From: Rhodopseudomonas sp.
GTDB taxonomy: Bacteria > Pseudomonadota > Alphaproteobacteria > Rhizobiales > Xanthobacteraceae
Length of the DNA: 64,000 bases
Reading direction: 5' to 3'
Assembly (NCBI GenBank): GCA_016124795.1
Contig: WGNB01000001.1
Coordinates: 124,001 to 188,000, forward strand
Both the position numbers and the translations under genes were made by a program. The notes beneath the pieces were generated by a model. It made no database searches. It was not told the origin of the DNA and was given only the letters and a program-made list of their open reading frames with translations. Positions 1 to 7,475 of the stretch are shown in pieces (the first letter of the stretch is position 1; every line of letters starts with the position of its first letter).

Positions 1-2
1 GT

Positions 3-653
3 GTGACCTCGCCGGTAATCTCCGATTTTTTCGAGACGCTGCACCGCCGGCACGGCGTCGATATCAGGCTCAATGCGCGGTTGGCTGAGGTCGCCGGCGA
101 TGTCCGGGCCACCGGCGTTGTGCTGGCAAGCGGTGACGTGATTAACGCGGACGTCGTGCTGCTGGCGACCGGCGCGCATGCCAATGACGAGTTGGCGCGC
201 GAGGCCGGTCTCCCGTGCGACGACGGTATTGTGGTCGATGAATTGGCCCGTGCGTCGCTACCCGATATCTACGCTATTGGGGACTGCGCCCGCCTGCCGA
301 GCCGGCGTTATCGGCGGTCGCTGCGGCTTGAAAGCGTTCAGAACGCTATCGATCAGGCCAAGGCGGCCGCCGCGTCGATCCTTGGACAACCTGTCGCCTA
401 TGATCCCGTGCCGTGGTTCTGGTCCGATCAATACGACGTCAAACTCCAGATCGCCGGACTGAGTGATGGCCATGACGACAGCGCGATCGTTGGTGCTCCC
501 GCGAGCGGCCGGTTCTCGGTCGAGTATCGGCAGCAGGGTCGGTTGATCGCAGTCGATGCCGTTAACGAGGCACGCGCCCACATGATGGCGCGTCGCCGGA
601 TCGCGGAAGAAACGGCGACGGCCGACGCGGTCGCCTATGAAGGAGCAGCATAG
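3..653 (+). CDS. FAD-dependent ferredoxin reductase, C-terminal part (5' truncated)
   Basis: The frame runs in from the left window edge, so only the last ~216 residues are seen and the GTG at position 3 is not taken as the true start. The visible part has the second FAD-contacting motif of pyridine nucleotide-disulfide reductases (YAIGDCA, residues ~90-96) and then a reductase C-terminal domain containing VPWFWSDQYD, as in rhodocoxin/putidaredoxin reductases that pass electrons from NAD(P)H to a [2Fe-2S] ferredoxin. Its stop is 3 bases before the ABC ATPase start, so it belongs to the cyanate transport/cyanase operon. No ferredoxin or oxygenase lies beside it here; its partner may be upstream of the window. 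Confidence 0.85.
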   Translation: MTSPVISDFFETLHRRHGVDIRLNARLAEVAGDVRATGVVLASGDVINADVVLLATGAHANDELAREAGLPCDDGIVVDELARASLPDIYAIGDCARLPSRRYRRSLRLESVQNAIDQAKAAAASILGQPVAYDPVPWFWSDQYDVKLQIAGLSDGHDDSAIVGAPASGRFSVEYRQQGRLIAVDAVNEARAHMMARRRIAEETATADAVAYEGAA

Positions 654-656
654 ACG

Positions 657-1508
657 ATGCCAGCGACCCGTCCAAAAAAACGGCGGCCCGGCGCGCATAT
701 TGCGGTGGCCGGCGTCAATCATCATTACCGGCGGTCCGGCAGCGACGTGCTGTCCGACGTCAATTTCGAGGTGCAACCGTGCGAGGCCGTCGCCCTGGTC
801 GGCCGCTCCGGCTGCGGCAAGTCGACCTTGCTGCACATCATTTCCGGATTGACGCTGCCGAGCGCCGGCGAGGTCCGCATCGACGGCGCCCTGGTGACGG
901 GGCCTTCGCCGCAATGGATCGTGATGTTCCAGCAGCCGCATCTCTATCCGTGGATGACGGTCGAGCAGAATGTCGGTCTCGGACTGAAATTCGCCGGCCG
1001 GCCTCGCGCGGAAATATCCGAACGGGTGCGCGAGCTGTTGCATCTCGTCGAGCTCGACGGTTACAGCCGCCGCAACGTTCAGGAGCTGTCCGGCGGCCAG
1101 CAGCAGCGCATTGCCCTGGCCCGCTCGCTGGCGGTCTATCCGGAAGTGCTGCTGCTTGATGAGCCATTTTCGGCGCTGGATGGCGTGACCCGCCGCGCGT
1201 TGCAACGCGACGTGCGCCGCATCGCGGTCGACATGGGAATCACGCTGGTCATCGTCACCCACGACATCCCCGAAGCCGTCGCCATGGCCGATCGCGCGCT
1301 GATCATGACGTCCGATCCGGGCCGGATCGCCGACATCGTGCCGATCGAGGGCGATCGCACCGACCGCGAGAAGCGCGGCGCCTTTGCGCAGGCCTCGCAG
1401 AAAGCTCTGCAAACCGCCTTCGAGCGCGCCACCGGCCGGACCGCCGACGGTCCGCTCGCCCAGACTTCATCCGGAAACCTCAAAGTCATTGCCGCCGGAC
1501 ACCGCTGA
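657..1508 (+). CDS. ABC transporter ATPase of a cyanate/nitrate-type importer
   Basis: ATPase of a NitT/TauT (NrtD/CynD-like) importer, 283 aa. Walker A GRSGCGKST is at ~49-57, the Q-loop near 91, the LSGGQQQR signature at ~143-150, Walker B VLLLDE at ~163-168 and the H-loop His near 201. The ATG at 657 has AAGGAG upstream. It is followed by a binding protein, a permease and cyanase, so cyanate is the likely substrate. Nitrate, bicarbonate or a sulfonate would fit the ATPase alone. The gene order (ATPase before binding protein and permease) differs from the common binding protein-permease-ATPase order. Confidence 0.88.
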   Translation: MPATRPKKRRPGAHIAVAGVNHHYRRSGSDVLSDVNFEVQPCEAVALVGRSGCGKSTLLHIISGLTLPSAGEVRIDGALVTGPSPQWIVMFQQPHLYPWMTVEQNVGLGLKFAGRPRAEISERVRELLHLVELDGYSRRNVQELSGGQQQRIALARSLAVYPEVLLLDEPFSALDGVTRRALQRDVRRIAVDMGITLVIVTHDIPEAVAMADRALIMTSDPGRIADIVPIEGDRTDREKRGAFAQASQKALQTAFERATGRTADGPLAQTSSGNLKVIAAGHR

Positions 1509-1530
1509 CCGTCCATTCAAGGAGAAGAAG

Positions 1531-2775
1531 ATGTGTATCAACTGTGGAACTGATGTCGTACACGCCGAGGACGAGGGTTTCCGTCTTGCCGTCAACCGTC
1601 GGCAGACGCTCGACATGTTGGCGGCCGGCGGCCTGGCCGCGCTCGGTACGATGTTGGGCGGCTTCGGTCAGGCGGCGCATGCCGCCGACGACGACGTGGT
1701 TCGCATCGGTTATCTGCCGATCACCGACGCGACCGCGCTGCTGGTCGCGCATGGCATGGGCTATTTCAAGGACGAGGGGCTGGAAGCCGAGCGTCCGACG
1801 CTGATCCGTGGCTGGTCGCCTCTGGTCGAATCCTTTGCCGCCGGCAAGTTCAATCTGGTGCATCTGCTCAAGCCGATTCCGGTCTGGATGCGTTACAACA
1901 ACAATTTCCCGGTCAAGATCATGGCCTGGGCCCACACCAATGGTTCCGGCGTGGTGGTCGGCAAGGATACCAAGATCGAGTCCTTCAAGGACCTCGGCGG
2001 TAAACAGGTCGCCGTGCCGTTCTGGTATTCGATGCACAATATCGTGCTGCAATACGCCTTGCGGCAATCCGGCATCAAGCCGGTGATCAAGTCGCAGACC
2101 GAGCCGCTGGCTGCCGACGAATGCAATTTGCAGGTGATGGCGCCGCCGGACATGCCGGCGGCTTTGGCGGCCAAGAAGATTCACGGTTACATCGTGGCCG
2201 AACCGTTCAACGCGCTCGGCGAAACCAAGGCCGGCGGCCGGATGCTGCGCTTCACCGGCGACATCTGGAAGAACCATCCGTGCTGCGTGCTCTGCATGCA
2301 CGAGCAGGTGACGACAAAGAAGCCGGAATGGACGCAGAAGGTGATGAACGCGCTGGTGCGCGCCGAGATCTATGCGTCCGCCAACAAGAAGGAAGTCGCC
2401 AAGCTATTGTCGAAGGAGGGTGGCGGTTATCTGCCGCTGCCGGCGCCGATCATCGAGCGCGCCATGACCTTCTACGACAAGAAGTTCTATGGCGAGACCA
2501 AGGCCATCGAACATCCCGACTGGAAGGTCGATCGCATCGATTTCCTGCCCTGGCCTTATCCGTCGGCGACCAAGCTGATCGTCAAGGCGATGAATGACAC
2601 CGTGGTCAGCGGCGACGCGACGTTCCTGAAGAAGCTCGATCCGGACTTCGTCGCCAAGGATCTGGTCAATTACGACTTCGTGCGCAACGCGATGAACAAG
2701 TATCCGGCCTGGAAGAGCGACCCCAGCCTCAACCCGGCCGATCCCTTCACCCGTACGGAGGTATTGGCGCTGTGA
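1531..2775 (+). CDS. Periplasmic substrate-binding protein, CmpA/NrtA-like, probably cyanate
   Basis: Binding protein of 414 aa from the ATG at 1531, chosen because GGAGAAGAAG stands directly before it; a longer frame starting at 1384 would overlap the ATPase. The mature part begins DDDVVRIGYLPITDATALLVAHGMGYF, typical of the NrtA/CmpA/SsuA fold. The N-terminus is odd: MCINCG (a CxxC pair) followed by NRRQTL and a hydrophobic stretch ending AHA, a Tat-like twin-arginine signal with a long n-region. Substrate is inferred from cynS downstream. Its stop overlaps the permease start. Confidence 0.85.
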   Translation: MCINCGTDVVHAEDEGFRLAVNRRQTLDMLAAGGLAALGTMLGGFGQAAHAADDDVVRIGYLPITDATALLVAHGMGYFKDEGLEAERPTLIRGWSPLVESFAAGKFNLVHLLKPIPVWMRYNNNFPVKIMAWAHTNGSGVVVGKDTKIESFKDLGGKQVAVPFWYSMHNIVLQYALRQSGIKPVIKSQTEPLAADECNLQVMAPPDMPAALAAKKIHGYIVAEPFNALGETKAGGRMLRFTGDIWKNHPCCVLCMHEQVTTKKPEWTQKVMNALVRAEIYASANKKEVAKLLSKEGGGYLPLPAPIIERAMTFYDKKFYGETKAIEHPDWKVDRIDFLPWPYPSATKLIVKAMNDTVVSGDATFLKKLDPDFVAKDLVNYDFVRNAMNKYPAWKSDPSLNPADPFTRTEVLAL

Positions 2776-3623
2776 GTCTCGGTCTTGCCATCGATGATGC
2801 CCCGGCCGTAACGCCCGTCGAGGGCGCCGCGGCCGGGCGGCCGGCCGCGACGGGCCGGTCCTGGTTCCGCAGCACAGGCTATGTGCTGCTCGGCATCGGC
2901 ATTTTGCTGGCGCTATGGTGGGTTGGTGGCTGGGTCGTTGCCTCCAATCCGTCGACCGCGAACTTCGCCGACTTCGCGCCGGTGCCAACCTTCGAACGGC
3001 TATGGCGTATGGCGATCAGCGGCGAGGCGGTCAGGATGGCGTTGCCGAGTCTGGGGCGGATTGGCGGCGGTCTGGCCTGGGCGATCGCGCTGGGTGTGCC
3101 GTTCGGCATTCTGGTCGGTCGGTTCAAGGCCGTGCGCGAGGCGAGTTCGGTGCCGTTCCAGTTCCTGCGGATGATCTCGCCGCTGGCCTGGATGCCGATC
3201 GCGGTGATGGCCTTCGCCACCTGGAACGCGGCCATCGTGTTCCTGATCGGGGTCGCGGCGGTCTGGCCGGTTCTGTTTTCGACGGCGCACGGCTATCGCC
3301 GGATCGACCCGGCCTGGTTCAAGGTGGCGCGTAACCTTGGTGCGCGGCCCTGGCACATGCTGTTCACGATCGTGCTGCCGGCAATCGCGCAGGATTCGCT
3401 GGCTGGTATCCGTTTGGCCGTCGGCGTGGCCTGGATCGTGCTGGTACCGGCCGAGTTTCTCGGCGTCACCTCGGGTCTTGGCTACGCCATCAACGACGCT
3501 CGTGACACCCTTGAATATGACCGGCTGGCGGCGACCGTGGTCGTGATTGGCATGATCGGGTTTACGCTCGACTTCATGTGCGAATGGGCGGTCCGTCGGG
3601 TGAGTTGGGCCCGCGAGGAATGA
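2772..3623 (+). CDS. ABC transporter permease of the cyanate/nitrate-type importer
   Basis: Inner-membrane permease of 283 aa starting at a GTG that overlaps the TGA of the binding-protein gene, which implies translational coupling. After a ~35-residue cytoplasmic head, hydrophobic segments follow (for example YVLLGIGILLALWWVGGWVV). Near the C-terminus is the EAA-type coupling loop (ARNLGARPWHMLFTIVLPAI), which contacts the ATPase. It belongs to the BPD_transp_1 family. It completes the importer formed with the two preceding genes. Confidence 0.88.
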   Translation: MSLGLAIDDAPAVTPVEGAAAGRPAATGRSWFRSTGYVLLGIGILLALWWVGGWVVASNPSTANFADFAPVPTFERLWRMAISGEAVRMALPSLGRIGGGLAWAIALGVPFGILVGRFKAVREASSVPFQFLRMISPLAWMPIAVMAFATWNAAIVFLIGVAAVWPVLFSTAHGYRRIDPAWFKVARNLGARPWHMLFTIVLPAIAQDSLAGIRLAVGVAWIVLVPAEFLGVTSGLGYAINDARDTLEYDRLAATVVVIGMIGFTLDFMCEWAVRRVSWAREE

Positions 3624-3691
3624 TCACGACGCGTACCGCTTATTCATTCGCTACTTGCCCCTGAGATGTTTTATTAACCGAGGACAAAATC

Positions 3692-4180
3692 ATGAACCGT
3701 TCCGATCTCACCGAGAAGCTGCTCGACATCAAGCGCGAGAAGGGTTGGACCTGGAAATATATCTGCGAGACCATCGGCGGCATGTCGCCGATCCTGGTGA
3801 CCGGCGCCGTTCTCGGCCAGCACAAAATGACTAAGCCGATGGCGGCCAAAGCGGCGGAATTGTTCGGTCTGTCAAAGGCCGAACAGGCCATGCTCAACGA
3901 GGTGCCGATGCGCGGCACCATGGCTACCTTCCCGCCGACCGATCCGCTGATCTATCGCTTCTACGAACTGATCCTGGTCAACGGTCCGGCGCTCAAGGTG
4001 CTGATCGAGGAAGAGTTCGGCGACGGCATCATGTCGGCGATCGACTTCGACATGGACATTACGCGCAAGGCCGACCCGAAGGGCGACCGCGTCAGCCTCG
4101 GCATGAGCGGCAAGTTCCTGCCGTTCAAGTATTACGGCGCCAAAGGCAACGAACTGGCGCTCGGCCTGAAGGAAGACTGA
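3692..4180 (+). CDS. cynS: Cyanate hydratase (cyanase)
   Basis: Cyanase catalyses bicarbonate-dependent decomposition of cyanate to ammonia and CO2 through carbamate. The 162-aa protein has the N-terminal helical domain and the C-terminal catalytic domain. Arg89, Glu92 and Ser115 lie in YRFYE and GIMSAID, with the same 3- and 23-residue spacing as the E. coli catalytic trio Arg96/Glu99/Ser122. Start ATG at 3692 is preceded by GAGGAC. It lies 68 bases after the permease as the last gene of the operon, making this a cyanate uptake and detoxification (nitrogen-scavenging) unit. Confidence 0.97.
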   Translation: MNRSDLTEKLLDIKREKGWTWKYICETIGGMSPILVTGAVLGQHKMTKPMAAKAAELFGLSKAEQAMLNEVPMRGTMATFPPTDPLIYRFYELILVNGPALKVLIEEEFGDGIMSAIDFDMDITRKADPKGDRVSLGMSGKFLPFKYYGAKGNELALGLKED

Positions 4181-4235
4181 GGCCAAGAGTCAGAGCGATC
4201 TTGCCAGATCGATAGAGGCTTTAACGCCAGACCGA

Positions 4236-4258
4236 GGGGCCGCCGTCGCGGCGGCCCC
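4236..4258. terminator. GC-rich hairpin between convergent cynS and SQR genes
   Basis: Perfect 9-bp inverted repeat GGGGCCGCC/GGCGGCCCC with a 5-nt loop, between the stop codons of two convergent genes. There is no T-run, so it may act as a bidirectional but inefficient or factor-assisted terminator. Confidence 0.6.
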
Positions 4259-4308
4259 CGGAGTTGTTCGCGAACCCGGCGACTGGCCGGTGTTTGGCAA
4301 AGGCGCGT

Positions 4309-5589
4309 TTACGCCGCCGGATTTTTGATCTTGCCGATATCCAGGATCTTCATCACCAGCTTTTCGAAATAGTGCTCGGTGACGCCGGCGCGGACCTTGT
4401 GAAGGAAATATTTCTCGAAGGCGATCTTGGCGACATGCACCCAGCGTCCGCTTGACGCCCAGTTGACGTTGCGCGGCGGGTTTTGCGGCATGGCGACGAA
4501 GGCGACGCCACTGTCGCCGAAATCGGCGAGGCAGATCGCGTTCCATGTGCCCTCGGCGGTGGCTGGATTGCCGCGCAGCAAGGCACCGATGTTGAGTGCG
4601 GTCGCCGTCACCATCGATTCGATCATGAAGCCGGTCTTCGGCACGCCGACCGGGACCGGCGTCGGTTCCAGCGGCGCGATGGCGATACAGACGCCGACGC
4701 TGAACACATTCGGGTATTTCGGATTGCGCTGGTTCTTGTCGACGATGACGAAGCCGCGGGGGTTGGTCAGGCCGTCGAGCCCGCGCAACGCCGGAATGCC
4801 GCGGAAGGCCGGCAGCAGCATCGAGTAATTGAACGGCAGTTCATGATTCTTCTTCGGCTTGCCGTCGTCGTCGACTTCGGTGACGAAGGCCTTGCCCGCT
4901 TCCACCTTGTCCACCTTGGCGTTGGTGATCCACTTGATGTGGCGCTGGCGCATTTCGGACTCGAGCAAACCTTTGGTGTCTCCGATGCCGCCGACGCCGA
5001 GATGGCCGATATAGGGTTCGGCGGTCACGAAGGTCATCGGCACCTTGTCGCGGATCTTGCGCTTGCGCAGATCGGAATCCATGATCATCGCGAATTCGTA
5101 GGCCGGGCCGTAGCATGATGCGCCCTGCACGGCGCCGACCACGATCGGGCCGGGGTTTTTGCAGAATTCTTCCCAGCGGGTGCTGGCGGCGGTGGCGTGA
5201 TCGACGTCGCAGACCGAAGCCGTATTGTGCTCGGGGCCGAAGCCTTCGATTTCGTCGAAGGCGAGTTCCGGACCGGTGGCAATCACCAGATAATCGTAGG
5301 TGAGGGAGGTGCCGTCGCCGAGTTCGACCCGGTTTTCCTCGGGGTGGAGTTTGGTGGCGCCAGCGGCGCTGAATTCAATGCCGTGATTGGGCATCACCGT
5401 GTTGAGATCGACGGTGATATCGGCCTTGGACCGCCATTTGACGGCCACCCAGGGGTTGGACGGCGTGAACTGGAAAAACGGTTTGTTGGAAACCAGCGTG
5501 ACGCGGTCTTCCTTGCGGACGGCTTCCTTCAGCTCATAGGCGCACGACACCCCACCGATGCCGCCACCGAGCACGACGATATGTGCCAT
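4309..5589 (-). CDS. sqr: Sulfide:quinone oxidoreductase (SQR)
   Basis: FAD enzyme that oxidises sulfide and passes electrons to the quinone pool, peripheral at the inner membrane. The 426-aa protein starts with the Rossmann motif VVLGGGIGGVSCA. It has Cys127, Cys159 and Cys353, which match the position and spacing of the three redox cysteines of Acidithiobacillus SQR (128/160/356, from memory). A second FAD contact is VFSVGVC and an amphipathic C-terminal region follows. Start ATG at 5589 has AGGAGG upstream. It lies 129 bases after the DUF2892 gene, probably in one transcript controlled by the divergent ArsR regulator. Confidence 0.92.
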   Translation of the reverse strand: MAHIVVLGGGIGGVSCAYELKEAVRKEDRVTLVSNKPFFQFTPSNPWVAVKWRSKADITVDLNTVMPNHGIEFSAAGATKLHPEENRVELGDGTSLTYDYLVIATGPELAFDEIEGFGPEHNTASVCDVDHATAASTRWEEFCKNPGPIVVGAVQGASCYGPAYEFAMIMDSDLRKRKIRDKVPMTFVTAEPYIGHLGVGGIGDTKGLLESEMRQRHIKWITNAKVDKVEAGKAFVTEVDDDGKPKKNHELPFNYSMLLPAFRGIPALRGLDGLTNPRGFVIVDKNQRNPKYPNVFSVGVCIAIAPLEPTPVPVGVPKTGFMIESMVTATALNIGALLRGNPATAEGTWNAICLADFGDSGVAFVAMPQNPPRNVNWASSGRWVHVAKIAFEKYFLHKVRAGVTEHYFEKLVMKILDIGKIKNPAA

Positions 5590-5669
5590 GACTTCCTCCT
5601 GTTACGACAATACTTTTGGCCGCTTGTGGGCGGCGCTTGTTTATTTCAAAGCGCTGCTCTTTTGTTGCA

Positions 5670-5692
5670 GGCGAGCACTGCGGGCGCTCGCC
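5670..5692. other. Hairpin between the DUF2892 gene and SQR
   Basis: Seven-bp inverted repeat GGCGAGC/GCTCGCC with a 9-nt loop in the 129-base gap between the two minus-strand genes. It has no T-run and could be an attenuator or an mRNA-processing structure; function unproven. Confidence 0.35.
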
Positions 5693-5718
5693 GGCATTGA
5701 TCTTTCGCAATCGCCGCG

Positions 5719-5934
5719 TCAGCGCGGCGAGCAGCTGAATGCGGTCCCGGGCTTGAGCCCCAGCCGGTTGAAAATGATGGCGGCCGGGCAGAAGCCGGTG
5801 AAGGCCGATTGCAGCAGGTTGGCGCCGACAAAGGCGGTTAGCAGCAGCCAGTAGGGACTGAACAGCCAGTAAAGCGCGAGGCTGACGAGAATCATGGTGC
5901 CGGCAATGGCGAATACGGCGCGGTCGATATTCAT
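5719..5934 (-). CDS. Small DUF2892 (YgaP-like) membrane protein
   Basis: 71-aa protein with two hydrophobic segments (about residues 7-27 and 28-48) and the family-typical tail GFCPAAIIFNRLGLKPG. DUF2892 domains occur alone or fused to rhodanese (YgaP) and are common beside sulfide and persulfide genes. Start ATG at 5934 is supported by GGAGG 4-5 bases upstream. It is the first gene of the minus-strand operon with SQR. The Cys in GFCP is conserved in many members and might take part in sulfur handling, but no reaction is established. Confidence 0.85.
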   Translation of the reverse strand: MNIDRAVFAIAGTMILVSLALYWLFSPYWLLLTAFVGANLLQSAFTGFCPAAIIFNRLGLKPGTAFSCSPR

Positions 5935-6012
5935 GGCGGTCCTCCGGAGCGATTATCGGTCGTGATGGCCTGGCGGATGCGGCCTCTGGGCCGGCACGCC
6001 GCTGCCTTGCTG

Positions 6013-6046
6013 TTGACTATATATACGAAACTTCGTATATTCGCAA
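6013..6046. promoter_or_regulatory. Overlapping divergent promoters with ArsR-type operator
   Basis: A perfect dyad ATATACGAA-AC-TTCGTATAT occupies 6021-6040. On the plus strand TTGACT (6013-6018) and TATATT (6036-6041) are 17 bases apart. On the minus strand TTGCGA (6041-6046) and TATATA (6018-6023) are also 17 apart. One repressor dimer on the dyad would cover both core promoters, controlling the ArsR/RND operon rightward and DUF2892-SQR leftward. The rightward transcript would start at about 6048-6049, almost on the ATG of the regulator. Confidence 0.8.
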
Positions 6047-6048
6047 CT

Positions 6049-6426
6049 ATGAAAATACAGATCGAGGACATGCTGGCGGCGGCCGACGAGGCGAGCGATT
6101 TGCTCAAGGCGTTGTCGAACCGTCATCGCCTGATCATCATTTGCCAGTTGAGCGAGAAGGAACGCTCGGTGGGCGAGTTGGCGGCTTTGCTCGATATCCG
6201 CGATTCGACCGTCTCGCAGCATCTGGCCTTGCTGCGCAAGGACGGGCTGGTGACGGCGCGGCGTGACGGCCAGACAATCTGGTATTCGATCTGTAGCGGA
6301 CCGGCGCGCGAACTGGTCCGGACCCTGAACCGGGTCTATTGCTCGCCGGCTTCGGCAAAAACGGCCACGTCGGGTGGCAAGGCGCTTCGGCCCTCGCGTC
6401 GCCCGGCTATTGCGCCAAATCAATGA
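6049..6426 (+). CDS. ArsR-family persulfide-responsive repressor (SqrR/BigR type)
   Basis: Winged-helix repressor of 125 aa. The recognition-helix region is IRDSTVSQHLALLRKDGLV (~50-68). Cys32 and Cys98 are 66 residues apart, the same spacing as the redox pair of SqrR (41/107) and BigR (42/108), which form a tetrasulfide link on sensing persulfide and release DNA. A third Cys (82) is present. The ATG at 6049 is preferred over an upstream frame extension because the promoter -10 ends at 6041. It has no ribosome binding site and may be read from a leaderless mRNA. Confidence 0.88.
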   Translation: MKIQIEDMLAAADEASDLLKALSNRHRLIIICQLSEKERSVGELAALLDIRDSTVSQHLALLRKDGLVTARRDGQTIWYSICSGPARELVRTLNRVYCSPASAKTATSGGKALRPSRRPAIAPNQ

Positions 6427-6488
6427 CCTGAGCCGCGTCGTGCGGCCAGTTTAATCCGATCATTCACGTCGAGCGAGGACTGCCGCCG

Positions 6489-7475
6489 ATGCGTTCTGGT
6501 ATTTTCGTTTCCGCTCTTTTGATGTTACTGGCCCAGCGGGCGACGGCGCAGGAAACCTTCGTCGTCGCGCCCAGAATGATGGCTGACGAAAAGGCGGTGT
6601 TTGCCACCGTGGAGGCGACCAATATCGTGCCGGCGCGCGCGCGCATTGGCGGCACGGTGGCCGAGCTCAGCGTCAAGGATGGCGACGAGGTCAAGCAGGG
6701 CCAGGTGGTCGCGACCGTCGGCGACGACAAGCTGGCCTTGCAGATGAAATCGCTCGACGCCCAGATCGCCGGCCTCGAAGCGCAGGTCGCGCAGGCCGAC
6801 ACCGATCTCACGCGGGCCAAGGACCTGTTTTCGCGCGGCACCATTCCGAAAACCCGTCTCGACGAGGCGCAGACCTCGTTCAACGTTTCGTCGAATACGC
6901 TGAAGGCGCGCACCGCCGAGCGCTCGGTGATCCAGCAGCAGGTGACCGAGGGCAAGGTGCTGGCGCCGACCGCCGGCCGGGTGCTGACCGTTCCGGTGAC
7001 CGCCGGCACCGTCGTTCTGGCGGGCGAGGCGATGGCGACCATCGCCGAAAAGAATTTCGTCTTGCGGCTGCGTGTGCCGGAGCGGCACGCCGCCCATTTG
7101 AAGGCCGGCGACAGTATCCGGGTCGACGGCAATGAGCTGGGCGCCAACGGCGCCAAGTTCGGCACGATCAAGCTGGTCTATCCGCAGATCCAGGACGGCC
7201 GGGTGGTGGCCGACGCGACCGTTGCCGGCCTCGGCGATTATTTCGTCGGCGAACGCATCCGGGTCTGGGTCGCGGCCGGCGAGCGCGAGAGCGTCGTCAT
7301 CCCGGCTTCGTTTGTCACGACCCGGTTCGGCGTCGATTATGTCCGTCTGCGCAAGGACGGCGCGGTGTTCGACGTGCCGGTCCAGCGTGGCCGGGAGCAG
7401 CCGCGTCCCGATATGCCGGACGCACTTGAAATCCTGTCGGGACTGAAGGCCGGCGACGATCTGGTGAAGCCGTGA
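6489..7475 (+). CDS. RND efflux membrane-fusion protein (HlyD/AcrA family)
   Basis: Periplasmic adaptor of 328 aa with a signal peptide (about residues 1-20, ending ATAQ). It has a split lipoyl domain (IGGTVAELSVKDGDEVKQGQ and its second half near VLAPTAGRVLTVPV), a coiled-coil hairpin (~80-140) rich in Gln/Ala/Glu, and a beta-barrel domain. GAGGAC precedes the ATG. It lies 62 bases after the SqrR-like gene with no visible terminator, so it is probably cotranscribed. Its stop overlaps the pump gene. No outer-membrane channel gene is adjacent. Confidence 0.9.
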   Translation: MRSGIFVSALLMLLAQRATAQETFVVAPRMMADEKAVFATVEATNIVPARARIGGTVAELSVKDGDEVKQGQVVATVGDDKLALQMKSLDAQIAGLEAQVAQADTDLTRAKDLFSRGTIPKTRLDEAQTSFNVSSNTLKARTAERSVIQQQVTEGKVLAPTAGRVLTVPVTAGTVVLAGEAMATIAEKNFVLRLRVPERHAAHLKAGDSIRVDGNELGANGAKFGTIKLVYPQIQDGRVVADATVAGLGDYFVGERIRVWVAAGERESVVIPASFVTTRFGVDYVRLRKDGAVFDVPVQRGREQPRPDMPDALEILSGLKAGDDLVKP

